Assembly (NCBI GenBank): GCA_021463315.1
Contig: JAJTXO010000253.1
Coordinates: 1-6,144, forward strand
Source: Caldilineales bacterium
GTDB taxonomy: Bacteria; Chloroflexota; Anaerolineae; JAAEKA01
DNA length: 6,144 nucleotides
Direction: 5' to 3'
The position numbers were made by a program, and so were the translations under genes. Under the pieces are notes generated by a model. The model had not been told where the DNA came from. It ran no database searches and saw nothing but the letters and a program-made list of their open reading frames with translations. Below are positions 1 through 6,144 of this stretch, in pieces; within the stretch, counting starts at the first letter, position 1, and each line of letters starts with the position of its first letter.

Positions 1-40
1 GGGCCATCAGACCGCCGCGAGCCAGCTCAACGCTCAGAGG

Positions 41-1750
41 TTATTCGGTGTACCAGGTGTGGATTTCGTTGTAGATCGGGATGTCGAACATCAGCAGCGG
101 CTGCTCAGAGAAGTGCTGAGCCAGGCCGACGATGCGGCTGTTGAAGCCCATGGGCCGCACATCGTACCACAGCCAGAGCTTGGGCAGCTCTTCGTTCAGG
201 ATGGTGCTGATCTCATGGTAGTAGGGGGCGCGGGCGTCGCGCTCGGCCACGGTCAGGCCCAGGTCGAACAGCTCGTCTACGCGCTCGTTGCAGTAGGTCA
301 TGGCGCGCTGGGTGCCACACTTGGTGATCAGGGCGCCCAGGGAGGGATCGAGGCCCTGGCCGTTGGCTGCATAGCCCGCCTGGAAGGTCTTATCGACCAG
401 CGCCTGGTTGAAGCCAGCGCCGTCTACCAGTCGCGGCTCGATGTTGATGCCGACGGCCGCCAGGTAGGCCTGGATCGCCACGACGATGTCCTTGTTGACC
501 TGGTCGTTGTAGTAGTAGAGGAAGTCGATCTTGCGACTGGAGTCCCAGCCCGCGGTCGCCAGCAGCTCAGCGGCCTTGGCGGGATCGTAGGCGTAGGGTT
601 CCAGATCGGTCGGGCGCGCCCATTCCCCGGGGAACATGGTGTTGCTGATCTGGCCCAGGTTCAGGCGGATGGTCTCCATGATGGCGTCGCGGTCGATGGC
701 GTACATCATGGCCTCGCGCACTTCCTGCTTGGCGAAGTCGGGGTCTTCCAGGTTGAGCATGATGAAGGTGGGCAGGCCGGCGTCCATGTTGCCCAGGACG
801 GTCAGATGTGGCATAGCCTCGAAGCGCTGCACCTGGTCCAGCGGAATGCCGCCGCCTTCGTAGGGGGTGGCGTCCAGCTCGCCCGCTTCCAACGCGTTGA
901 GGATCGCGGCGGTGTCGGCGTAGATCTGGAAGACGATCTTGTCCAGCTTGGGCTTGCCCAGGAAGTAGTTCTCGTTGGCCACGCCTTCGATGTACTGGTC
1001 ATCGACGAACTTGGTCATCACGAAGGGGCCCGTGCCAACCATGTTCTTCCAGTAGCCGTTGGTGCGCAGTTGATCCGGCGCCACACTGCCCAGGATGTGC
1101 TCGGGCAGCATGCTGATGGAGATCTGCTGCAGGTCAACCCACAGCGGCGAGGGGCTGCTCAGCTCCACGCGCACGGTCATGTCGTCGATCTTGGTCACGC
1201 CGGCCAGCTCAGTGGCTGTGCCAGCCTGGAACTCCTCGTAGCCCTTGACCGCGGCCAGCTTGGATGCATAGGTCGAGCCGACGGCCGGGTTGGCGAAGAT
1301 GTTGAAGGAAAACACCACGTCGTCGGCCGTGAAGGGCTCGCCGTCGTGCCAGGTGACGCCCTCGCGCAGGTGGAAGACGAAGGCCTGGGCGTCTTCGTCC
1401 ATCTCCCAACTTTCGGCCAGCAGCGGCTCGACGCCGTCGGCTGTCCATTTGACCTGGGCCAGGCCCTGCAGGAAGGCCTCGTCGATGCGGCGGCCGCAGG
1501 TGGTCCACAGGGTGCCCACCGCGCAGCCGGCGCGCATGGGCGAACGGAAGACGCCGGCCGGGCCGGACGCAGAGGCGGCCGGGGCAGCGGTGGCTTCGGG
1601 GGCCGCGGGGGCCGCGGTGGCTTCAGGGGCTGCCGGCTGGGCGGCAGGAGCCTCGGTGGCTGCTGGCGCAGGCGTGGCGGCGGGGGTTCCGCAGCCGGCC
1701 AGCACCATGGCAACCAGTGCGACGATGGCAAGCAACTTGTAGATCTTCAT
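41..1750 (-). CDS. ABC transporter substrate-binding lipoprotein, family 5 (peptide/oligosaccharide type)
   Basis: This 569-residue protein is probably the extracellular, membrane-anchored binding subunit of an Opp/Dpp-type importer. Residues 1-20 form a lipoprotein signal peptide: K2/K5, a hydrophobic core, and lipobox L17-A18-G19-C20 with Cys20 as the lipidated residue. Residues 21-65 are a low-complexity Ala/Pro/Thr/Glu linker. The family 5 body follows: LAESWE near 111-116, the hallmark TWHDGEPFTADDVVFSF around 133-149, GTGPF at 239-243, and REAMMYAIDRDAI near 345-357. The length suits the family. The start is supported by AGGAG (plus strand 1757-1761) six bases upstream of ATG and by the signal peptide beginning at once. 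Cysteines 76/85 and 478/487 could form disulfides; this is not established. The gene follows the two ATPase genes on the same strand after 88 bp. The substrate cannot be read from sequence: family members bind peptides, nickel or oligosaccharides, and oligosaccharide binders are frequent in non-enteric lineages. Confidence 0.93.
   Translation of the reverse strand: MKIYKLLAIVALVAMVLAGCGTPAATPAPAATEAPAAQPAAPEATAAPAAPEATAAPAASASGPAGVFRSPMRAGCAVGTLWTTCGRRIDEAFLQGLAQVKWTADGVEPLLAESWEMDEDAQAFVFHLREGVTWHDGEPFTADDVVFSFNIFANPAVGSTYASKLAAVKGYEEFQAGTATELAGVTKIDDMTVRVELSSPSPLWVDLQQISISMLPEHILGSVAPDQLRTNGYWKNMVGTGPFVMTKFVDDQYIEGVANENYFLGKPKLDKIVFQIYADTAAILNALEAGELDATPYEGGGIPLDQVQRFEAMPHLTVLGNMDAGLPTFIMLNLEDPDFAKQEVREAMMYAIDRDAIMETIRLNLGQISNTMFPGEWARPTDLEPYAYDPAKAAELLATAGWDSSRKIDFLYYYNDQVNKDIVVAIQAYLAAVGINIEPRLVDGAGFNQALVDKTFQAGYAANGQGLDPSLGALITKCGTQRAMTYCNERVDELFDLGLTVAERDARAPYYHEISTILNEELPKLWLWYDVRPMGFNSRIVGLAQHFSEQPLLMFDIPIYNEIHTWYTE
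1555..1690 (-). repeat. Degenerate 27-bp coding repeat for the Ala/Pro lipoprotein linker
   Basis: Two near-identical 20-base blocks, at 1583-1602 and 1610-1629, lie 27 bp apart and encode tandem copies of the nine-residue unit APEATAAPA (about residues 41-58). More degenerate Ala/Pro/Thr/Glu codons continue toward the lipobox. The repeat keeps the reading frame and probably makes a flexible spacer between the lipid anchor and the binding domain. Such in-frame units can change copy number by slippage. Confidence 0.75.
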
Positions 1751-1838
1751 GTCTCGCTCCTACAGAATGTGAGTCTTCGACCGGCCATGCCGGCGTGGTG
1801 AACACGAAAGCGGGTGAACAGACGTGGGTAATGACGTC
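1751..1838 (-). promoter_or_regulatory. Intercistronic leader between oppF-like and binding-protein genes
   Basis: This 88-bp gap holds the ribosome binding site AGGAG (complement of 1757-1761), six bases before the binding-protein ATG. It also has a short GC-rich hairpin, CCGGC-CAT-GCCGG at 1781-1793, and a 6-bp inverted repeat, AGACGT/ACGTCT at 1820-1825 and 1834-1839, which abuts the stop codon of the upstream ATPase gene. The octamer GGTGAACA occurs twice (1797-1804 and 1813-1820). No U-tract follows either hairpin, so neither looks like an intrinsic terminator, and I see no convincing promoter. The hairpins could mark an RNA processing or stabilising point that raises binding-protein yield relative to the ATPases; that is inference. 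Confidence 0.5.
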
Positions 1839-2860
<1,022 letters not shown>

Positions 2861-2864
<4 letters not shown>

Positions 2865-3865
2865 AGTTCTTCTCCGAAGTTGTGGATCTTGCGCAGTTCT
2901 TCGGCGCGCCAGCACGCCGAGGTATGCTGGGGGCCAACCACCTGCAGCGGCGGCACGCCTTGCAGGCAGCGATCGATGACGTAGGGGCAGCGCGGCGCGA
3001 AGGGGCAGGTGGTCGCCGGCACCCGCAGATCGGGGGGCATGCCCTCGATGGAGGCCAGCCGTTCCTGGCTGCGCTGGTCCAGGCTGGGGATGGCGTGCAG
3101 CAGGCCCATGGTGTAGGGATGCGCGGGCCGCTCGTAGAGGTCGTCCACCGGCGCCTGTTCGATGATGTAGCCGGAGTACATCACGATCACCTTGTCCACC
3201 ATGCCCGCGACCAGCGCCAGGTTGTGGCTGATCCAGATGATCGCCGTGTTCATTTTCTCTTGCAGTTCCTTGACCAGCTCGACGATCTGCGCCTGGATGG
3301 TGACGTCCAGGGCGGTGGTGGGCTCGTCGGCGATCAGCAAGCTGGGCTCGCAGGCCAGCGCCATGGCGATCATGATGCGCTGCCGCTGGCCGCCGGAGAA
3401 CTGGAAGGGATAGTCCTTCAGCCGGTCGGCGGCGTTGGGCAGGCCAACCAGCGAAAGCAGCTCGGCCGCGCGGGCCCGGGCCGCGGCCTTGTCCAGCCCC
3501 AGGTGGGCGCGCAGCGGCTCCATCAACTGCTGGCCCACCGAGAGCACGGGGTTGAGCGAGGTCATGGGGTCCTGGAACACCATGGCGATCTGGCTGCCGC
3601 GCACCTGGCGCATCTCGTCGGCCGAGAGCTTGAGCAGGTCGCGCTCTTTGAAGAGCACCTGGCCGCTTTCCACCCGGCCGGGAGGAAAACGGATCAGTCC
3701 CAGGATCGACATGACGCCAACGGATTTGCCGGAGCCGCTCTCGCCGACGATAGCCAGCGATTCGCCTTCATCCAACGTGTAGGAGATGCCGTTGACCGCG
3801 TGGATGGTGGCTCCTTCGGTGTAGAAGCGAGTGACCAGATCTTTGACTTCCAGCAGATGCGCCAT
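2861..3865 (-). CDS. Oligopeptide/dipeptide-type ABC transporter ATPase, OppD/DppD-like
   Basis: This 334-residue cytoplasmic ATPase is presumed to form a heterodimer with the OppF-like protein encoded next. Visible motifs are Walker A GESGSGKSV at 41-49, Q-loop VFQDPMTSLNP with Gln98, ABC signature FSGGQRQR at 156-163, Walker B LLIADEP at 176-182 with Glu181, and H-loop His214. The sequence after the H-loop reads SHNLALVA where most relatives have SHDL; the key histidine is kept, so activity is expected. The C terminus is an oligo_HPY domain with HPYTMGLLHAIP near 249-260 and four cysteines (287, 293, 300, 318). The MTSLNP loop and length are typical of the OppD/DppD branch. A weak Shine-Dalgarno, GGAAG (complement of 3872-3876), sits six bases before the ATG. 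The gene begins 17 bp after the regulator's stop and ends inside the next start codon, which supports an operon. Confidence 0.94.
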
Positions 3866-3882
3866 TGCGTGCTTCCCTTGAT

Positions 3883-4632
3883 TCAGTTGTTGGATGGGGT
3901 GGAGGGTTCGGCGGGGTGTGAGGGGACGCCCACCTGGCTGAGCTGGATCGCTCGGTCCATGCGGGCCTCCAGGCTGTGAAAGTGGTCGCGCATACTCTGG
4001 CTGGCCAGGGAGGCATCGCGGGTGCGGACAGCCGCCAGCAGTTCACGATGGGCCCTGACGGTGGCCGCAGGATCGCGATCGATCCCGATGGCCTGCGTCG
4101 CCAGAGCGTGATAGATCACCCAAAAGATATCGATCAGGTGGATCAGCGATTCGTTCTTCAGGGGGGCGTACAGGAGGTGATGGAAGCTGCGATCGTCGGT
4201 GGAGACATCCTCGCCGGCCAGCGCCTTGGCTTCCCAGTTGTCCAGCAAGGCGGCGATCTGGTCCAGCTCGGCGTTGCTGATCTGAACCGCAGCGTCGGCC
4301 ACCGCGGCCACCTCCAGCCAGATGCGGATTCCCAACAGCTCGGCCGCCTTGGCGGGATCGAACACCAAGCCGTAGGAGAGCAGGTCGAACACCGAGTCGA
4401 AATTGAAGGCCCGCACCCGCACGCCGTCGCCGTGGCGCACCTCGACGATGCCCAGCGACTCCAGCGCCTTGATCGCCTCGCGCACCGAGCCGCGGCTGAC
4501 GCCCAGATCGATGGCCAGTTGCCCTTCAGGGGGCAACAGATCGCCCGATTCGAGCTTGTTCTCGGTGATGTACTGCTTGATTTGATCCTGGATGACCCGG
4601 TTCAGCATGGGTCCACGGGGAAGTTTGTCCAT
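3883..4632 (-). CDS. FadR-subfamily GntR transcriptional regulator with FCD domain
   Basis: This 249-residue protein is a DNA-binding regulator. Residues about 10-75 form the GntR winged helix-turn-helix: LLPPEGQLAIDLGVSRGSVREAIKALESLGIVEVRHGDGV carries the family signature, with recognition-helix residues in SRGSVREA. Residues about 95-230 form an all-helical FCD ligand-binding domain. The likely metal/ligand residues are Asp147 and His151 in DRSFH, His195 in RAHRELL, and His217 in MRDHF, matching the metal-binding FCD pattern. FCD regulators generally sense small carboxylates or related metabolites; which one is unknown here. It is the first gene of the leftward operon, 17 bp before the OppD-like gene, so it probably controls its own operon through the palindromic site upstream. 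The Shine-Dalgarno is poor (TTGAG at best). A second in-frame ATG at 4608 (Met9) cannot be excluded and would leave the DNA-binding domain intact. Confidence 0.92.
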   Translation of the reverse strand: MDKLPRGPMLNRVIQDQIKQYITENKLESGDLLPPEGQLAIDLGVSRGSVREAIKALESLGIVEVRHGDGVRVRAFNFDSVFDLLSYGLVFDPAKAAELLGIRIWLEVAAVADAAVQISNAELDQIAALLDNWEAKALAGEDVSTDDRSFHHLLYAPLKNESLIHLIDIFWVIYHALATQAIGIDRDPAATVRAHRELLAAVRTRDASLASQSMRDHFHSLEARMDRAIQLSQVGVPSHPAEPSTPSNN

Positions 4633-4676
4633 GACAGGCGCTCAAGCGGTGCGGGTGATGGGTGAGGAATTGGTTA

Positions 4677-4711
4677 GATATCAGATATCCGATATCTGAT
4701 GATAGGATATC
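4677..4711. promoter_or_regulatory. GATATC operator array with perfect 21-bp palindrome (putative GntR/FCD site)
   Basis: Four GATATC hexamers begin at 4677, 4684, 4691 and 4706; the first three are spaced exactly 7 bp apart. Positions 4680-4700 form a perfect interrupted palindrome with arms ATCAGATATC and GATATCTGAT and a single central base at 4690. It lies over the predicted transcription start of the leftward promoter, and the fourth hexamer overlaps its -10. FadR-subfamily regulators bind as dimers to short palindromes, often at their own promoters, so this is the natural operator for the adjacent regulator. That assignment is inference from position and symmetry. The site lacks the common GT-N-AC core described for many GntR operators. 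Confidence 0.7.
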
Positions 4712-4732
4712 ACGATTTGGGCGATTTGTCAA
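4704..4732 (-). promoter_or_regulatory. Sigma70-type promoter of the regulator-transporter operon
   Basis: Read on the minus strand there is a perfect -35 TTGACA (complement of 4727-4732), a 17-bp spacer and a -10 TATCCT (complement of 4704-4709; four of six consensus bases). The predicted start of transcription is near 4696-4698, giving a leader of about 65 nt before the regulator ATG at 4632. The -10 overlaps one of the GATATC hexamers, so binding there should block RNA polymerase. Confidence 0.72.
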
Positions 4733-4774
4733 GGGGTAAGAGGGGGAATTTTGCAGGGAGAATCGCGCGATAAC

Positions 4775-4813
4775 ACCTTGAAAATCCACCTTGACGTGAC
4801 CGATTTTCAAGGT
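4775..4813. repeat. Perfect 12-bp inverted repeat enclosing the -35 of the ATPase promoter
   Basis: The arms ACCTTGAAAATC (4775-4786) and GATTTTCAAGGT (4802-4813) are exact reverse complements separated by 15 bp. The heptamer ACCTTGA also occurs a third time at 4788-4794, in direct orientation, overlapping the -35 hexamer. The right arm ends on the first T of the -10. The element lies almost wholly upstream of the predicted start, so it would act as DNA (an operator) rather than as RNA structure for the rightward transcript. Confidence 0.8.
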
Positions 4814-4818
4814 ATAAT
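4791..4818 (+). promoter_or_regulatory. Sigma70-type promoter for the AAA/DUF4143 gene, probably giving a leaderless mRNA
   Basis: The -35 TTGACG (4791-4796, five of six) and the perfect -10 TATAAT (4813-4818) are separated by 16 bp. Transcription normally starts about seven bases past the -10, which falls on the A of the ATG at 4825. There is no credible Shine-Dalgarno between -10 and ATG, and an in-frame stop (TGA, 4792-4794) with no start codon between rules out an upstream ATG. A leaderless transcript is the simplest reading. Confidence 0.75.
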
Positions 4819-4824
4819 GCGAGC

Positions 4825-5997
4825 ATGATCCATCCACGACCCCAACTTCAGCAATCTGTTGCGCGCTCCCTGGCGCGGAGTCGGATCGTCGCCTTGATCG
4901 GGCCACGCCAGTGCGGCAAAACAACACTGGCCCGCGAGTTTGTTCCGGCCGACTCGCTGAACTACTTCGATCTGGAAGACCCGGTCAGCCTGGCCCGGCT
5001 CGATCAGCCCATGACTGCACTGCAAGGGCTGACCGGCCTGGTGGTGATCGACGAGGTGCAACGCCGCCCCAATCTCTTTCCTGTGCTGCGCGTGCTGTGC
5101 GACCGCACGCCGCTGCCGGCGCGTTTCTTGATCCTCGGCAGCGCCTCACCCGAGCTGTTGCGCCAGTCGTCGGAGACGCTGGCCGGGCGGTTGGAGATCA
5201 TCCGCATGGCCGGTTTCAGCCTGGCCGAAGTTGGCGTCGATGCACAAGCTCAGCATTGGCTGCGTGGAGGCTTCCCCCTGTCCTTTCTGGCCGCATCGGA
5301 CACCGACAGCCTGGCGTGGCGACGCAGCTTCGTGCAAACGTTTCTAGAGCGAGACCTGCCTCAGATGGGCTTCAACCTCCCTGCTGCTGCCATGTTTCGC
5401 TTCTGGAGTATGCTGACTCACTACCACGGCCAGGTTTGGAACGCCGCCGAAGTCGCCAGGAGTCTCGATCTCGGCGCGTCCACCGTGCGGCGCTACCTGG
5501 ACTTGCTGGAAGGCGCCTTCATGATGCGCCAACTTCGGCCCTGGTTCGTCAACCTGCACAAGCGGCAAGTCAAATCTCCCAAGATCTATTTCCGGGACAC
5601 CGGCATCCTGCATCAAATGCTGGGCATACGCGATGAACGTGACCTCTGGCTGCACCCAAGGAGCGGCGCCTCATGGGAAGGCTATGTGATCGAAGAGGTC
5701 ATCAAGGCAGTGGCCCCTGACGAGGCGTACTTCTGGGCTACCCACGCTGGCGCGGAGCTTGACCTGTTACTGTTCGTAGACGGACGACGCCTGGGCGTCG
5801 AATGTAAACGCATGGACGCGCCGCAACTGACATCGTCGATGCGCGTCGCCCTGGAGGACCTGGCGCTGGATCACCTGGTCGTGTTCTATCCTGGCTCACG
5901 CCCGTATCCTCTGGCAGAGCGTGTGACCGTCCTTCCGTTGGCGTATATAGCGCAGGGAAGGCAGGCGCTGGCCGCAGTGGGCCAAGGGACCCTCTGA
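4825..5997 (+). CDS. AAA_14/DUF4143 family ATPase, function unknown
   Basis: This 390-residue protein belongs to the widespread AAA_14-DUF4143 ATPases. Visible elements are Walker A GPRQCGKT at 26-33, the typical YFDLEDP at 47-53, Walker B LVVIDEVQ at 72-79 (Asp76, Glu77), a sensor-1-like strand FLILGSAS at 101-108 and LAGRLE at 119-124. A winged-helix-like segment follows, around 205-240 (AAEVARSLDLGASTVRRYLDLLEG). The C-terminal domain has YFRDTGILHQML at 255-266, E285 in SWEGYVIEE, and a PD-(D/E)XK-like arrangement with Asp313 in GAELDLLLF and E326-C-K328 in GVECKR. The length matches the family, and the gene looks intact. The family has no firmly established role; the fold invites a DNA-related or NTP-driven function, but nuclease activity is unproven. 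It is transcribed divergently from the transporter operon, so no functional link is implied. The start at 4825 is the first possible one and follows a strong promoter directly. Confidence 0.9.
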   Translation: MIHPRPQLQQSVARSLARSRIVALIGPRQCGKTTLAREFVPADSLNYFDLEDPVSLARLDQPMTALQGLTGLVVIDEVQRRPNLFPVLRVLCDRTPLPARFLILGSASPELLRQSSETLAGRLEIIRMAGFSLAEVGVDAQAQHWLRGGFPLSFLAASDTDSLAWRRSFVQTFLERDLPQMGFNLPAAAMFRFWSMLTHYHGQVWNAAEVARSLDLGASTVRRYLDLLEGAFMMRQLRPWFVNLHKRQVKSPKIYFRDTGILHQMLGIRDERDLWLHPRSGASWEGYVIEEVIKAVAPDEAYFWATHAGAELDLLLFVDGRRLGVECKRMDAPQLTSSMRVALEDLALDHLVVFYPGSRPYPLAERVTVLPLAYIAQGRQALAAVGQGTL

Positions 5998-6144
5998 GCG
6001 AACCGCTGGTAGTCTGTAAGATCGGTGTTCGGCGCCCGGCACTATGACAGCGATTTGACCATTGTCCTCCTGATCCAGACCCCTACCCCCCCTTTGAACC
6101 GGGGTCGAGACTTCCGAAGTCTGCGCAGGTTTGTTCAAAACGAG
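5998..6144. other. Non-coding tail with nested inverted repeats
   Basis: I see no convincing gene in these 147 bp. Toward the end lie an inner palindrome AGACTTC-C-GAAGTCT (6108-6122) and an outer 7-bp pair TTTGAAC (6093-6099) / GTTCAAA (6133-6139) centred within one base of each other. A further pair, GACCCC (6078-6083) / GGGGTC (6101-6106), brackets a C-rich run at 6086-6092. No run of T follows any stem, so this is not a standard intrinsic terminator of the upstream gene. It may instead be a dispersed palindromic element or the upstream region of the next gene. Confidence 0.45.

Larger units (their letters stand above)
4633..4824. other. Divergent intergenic control region
   Basis: This 192-bp gap separates the leftward regulator operon from the rightward ATPase gene and holds both promoters and both symmetric elements. 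It is visibly more AT-rich around 4670-4820 than the flanking genes. The two -35 elements lie about 60 bp apart facing away from each other, and the two repeat systems (GATATC array; ACCTTGA inverted repeat) share no obvious sequence, so the two sides look separately regulated. Confidence 0.8.

Noticed and set aside
59..1801. A 580-codon plus-strand open frame antisense to the binding-protein gene
   Set aside because: It is a by-product of GC-rich codon bias. Its translation is Gly/Val/His/Gln-rich without domains, while the opposite strand encodes a clear family 5 binding protein with signal peptide and ribosome binding site.
2865..2915. Upstream ATG extending the OppF-like protein by 17 residues
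   Set aside because: It would overlap the OppD-like gene by 55 bp and add an Arg-rich tail not typical of the family. The ATG at 2864 has the ATGA overlap and a GGAGA site six bases upstream.
2882..3979. A 365-codon plus-strand frame antisense to the OppD-like gene
   Set aside because: Same compositional shadow effect; no motif, no ribosome binding site, and it runs across the end of the regulator gene.
4680..4700. Reading the 21-bp palindrome as a transcription terminator
   Set aside because: It is AT-rich with a one-base centre, has no following T run, and sits between promoter and gene start, which suits an operator.
4677..4813. Considering the intergenic repeats as a short CRISPR array
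   Set aside because: Repeat units are 6-12 bp at 7-27 bp steps with no constant spacer length, and no cas genes are present.
4526..4927. A 133-codon minus-strand frame spanning the divergent promoter region
   Set aside because: It crosses two genes and both promoters, its translation has no recognisable domain, and the gap shows regulatory rather than coding features.
6025..6042. GC-rich stretch with GGCGCC palindrome after the ATPase gene
   Set aside because: Only the 6-bp restriction-like palindrome is perfect; the flanks do not pair and no T tract follows, so it is not supported as a terminator.
5896..6138. An 80-codon minus-strand frame at the right end
   Set aside because: Overlaps the end of the ATPase gene antisense, has no clear ribosome binding site and no recognisable domain.

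Overview
The window is GC-rich bacterial DNA with a dense, ordinary gene layout. The best taxonomic hint is the substrate-binding lipoprotein. After its lipobox it carries a long Ala/Pro/Thr/Glu linker built from APEATAAPA-type repeats, a style common in Chloroflexota (Anaerolineae/Caldilineae-like). This assignment is an inference from style, not from a marker gene.

Layout. From about 4632 down to 41, four genes lie on the minus strand in one direction. They are a FadR-type GntR regulator with an FCD ligand domain (4632-3883), an OppD/DppD-like ATPase (3865-2861), an OppF/DppF-like ATPase (2864-1839, sharing ATGA with the preceding stop) and a family 5 extracellular solute-binding lipoprotein (1750-41). 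The two permease subunits needed for a complete importer are not in the window. They may lie just beyond its left edge. The tight spacing (17 nt, then a 4-nt overlap, then 88 nt) argues for one operon read from a promoter upstream of the regulator.

The 192-bp gap 4633-4824 is a divergent control region and the most information-rich non-coding DNA here. Leftward, a sigma70-type promoter (TTGACA, 17 bp, TATCCT) is overlaid by a heptad-spaced array of GATATC hexamers, including a perfect 10+1+10 palindrome on the predicted transcription start. This is a strong candidate for the operator of the GntR protein, which would then control its own operon. Rightward, a TTGACG-16-TATAAT promoter lies inside a separate perfect 12-bp inverted repeat. 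It should start transcription at or within a base or two of the ATG of the next gene, so that mRNA is probably leaderless.

From 4825 to 5997 on the plus strand is an AAA_14/DUF4143 ATPase with a winged-helix-like segment and a C-terminal PD-(D/E)XK-like motif. Its function is unknown. The last 147 bp hold no convincing gene but contain a nested pair of inverted repeats.

Working model (inference): the regulator senses a small, probably carboxylated, compound related to the imported substrate and releases the operator, so that the ATPases, binding protein and presumed permeases are made. The ATPase gene is a separately controlled neighbour with no evident link to transport. I see no CRISPR array, tRNA, rRNA, transposase or phage gene. 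The window is mostly conventional, and the unusual signal is in the divergent control region.
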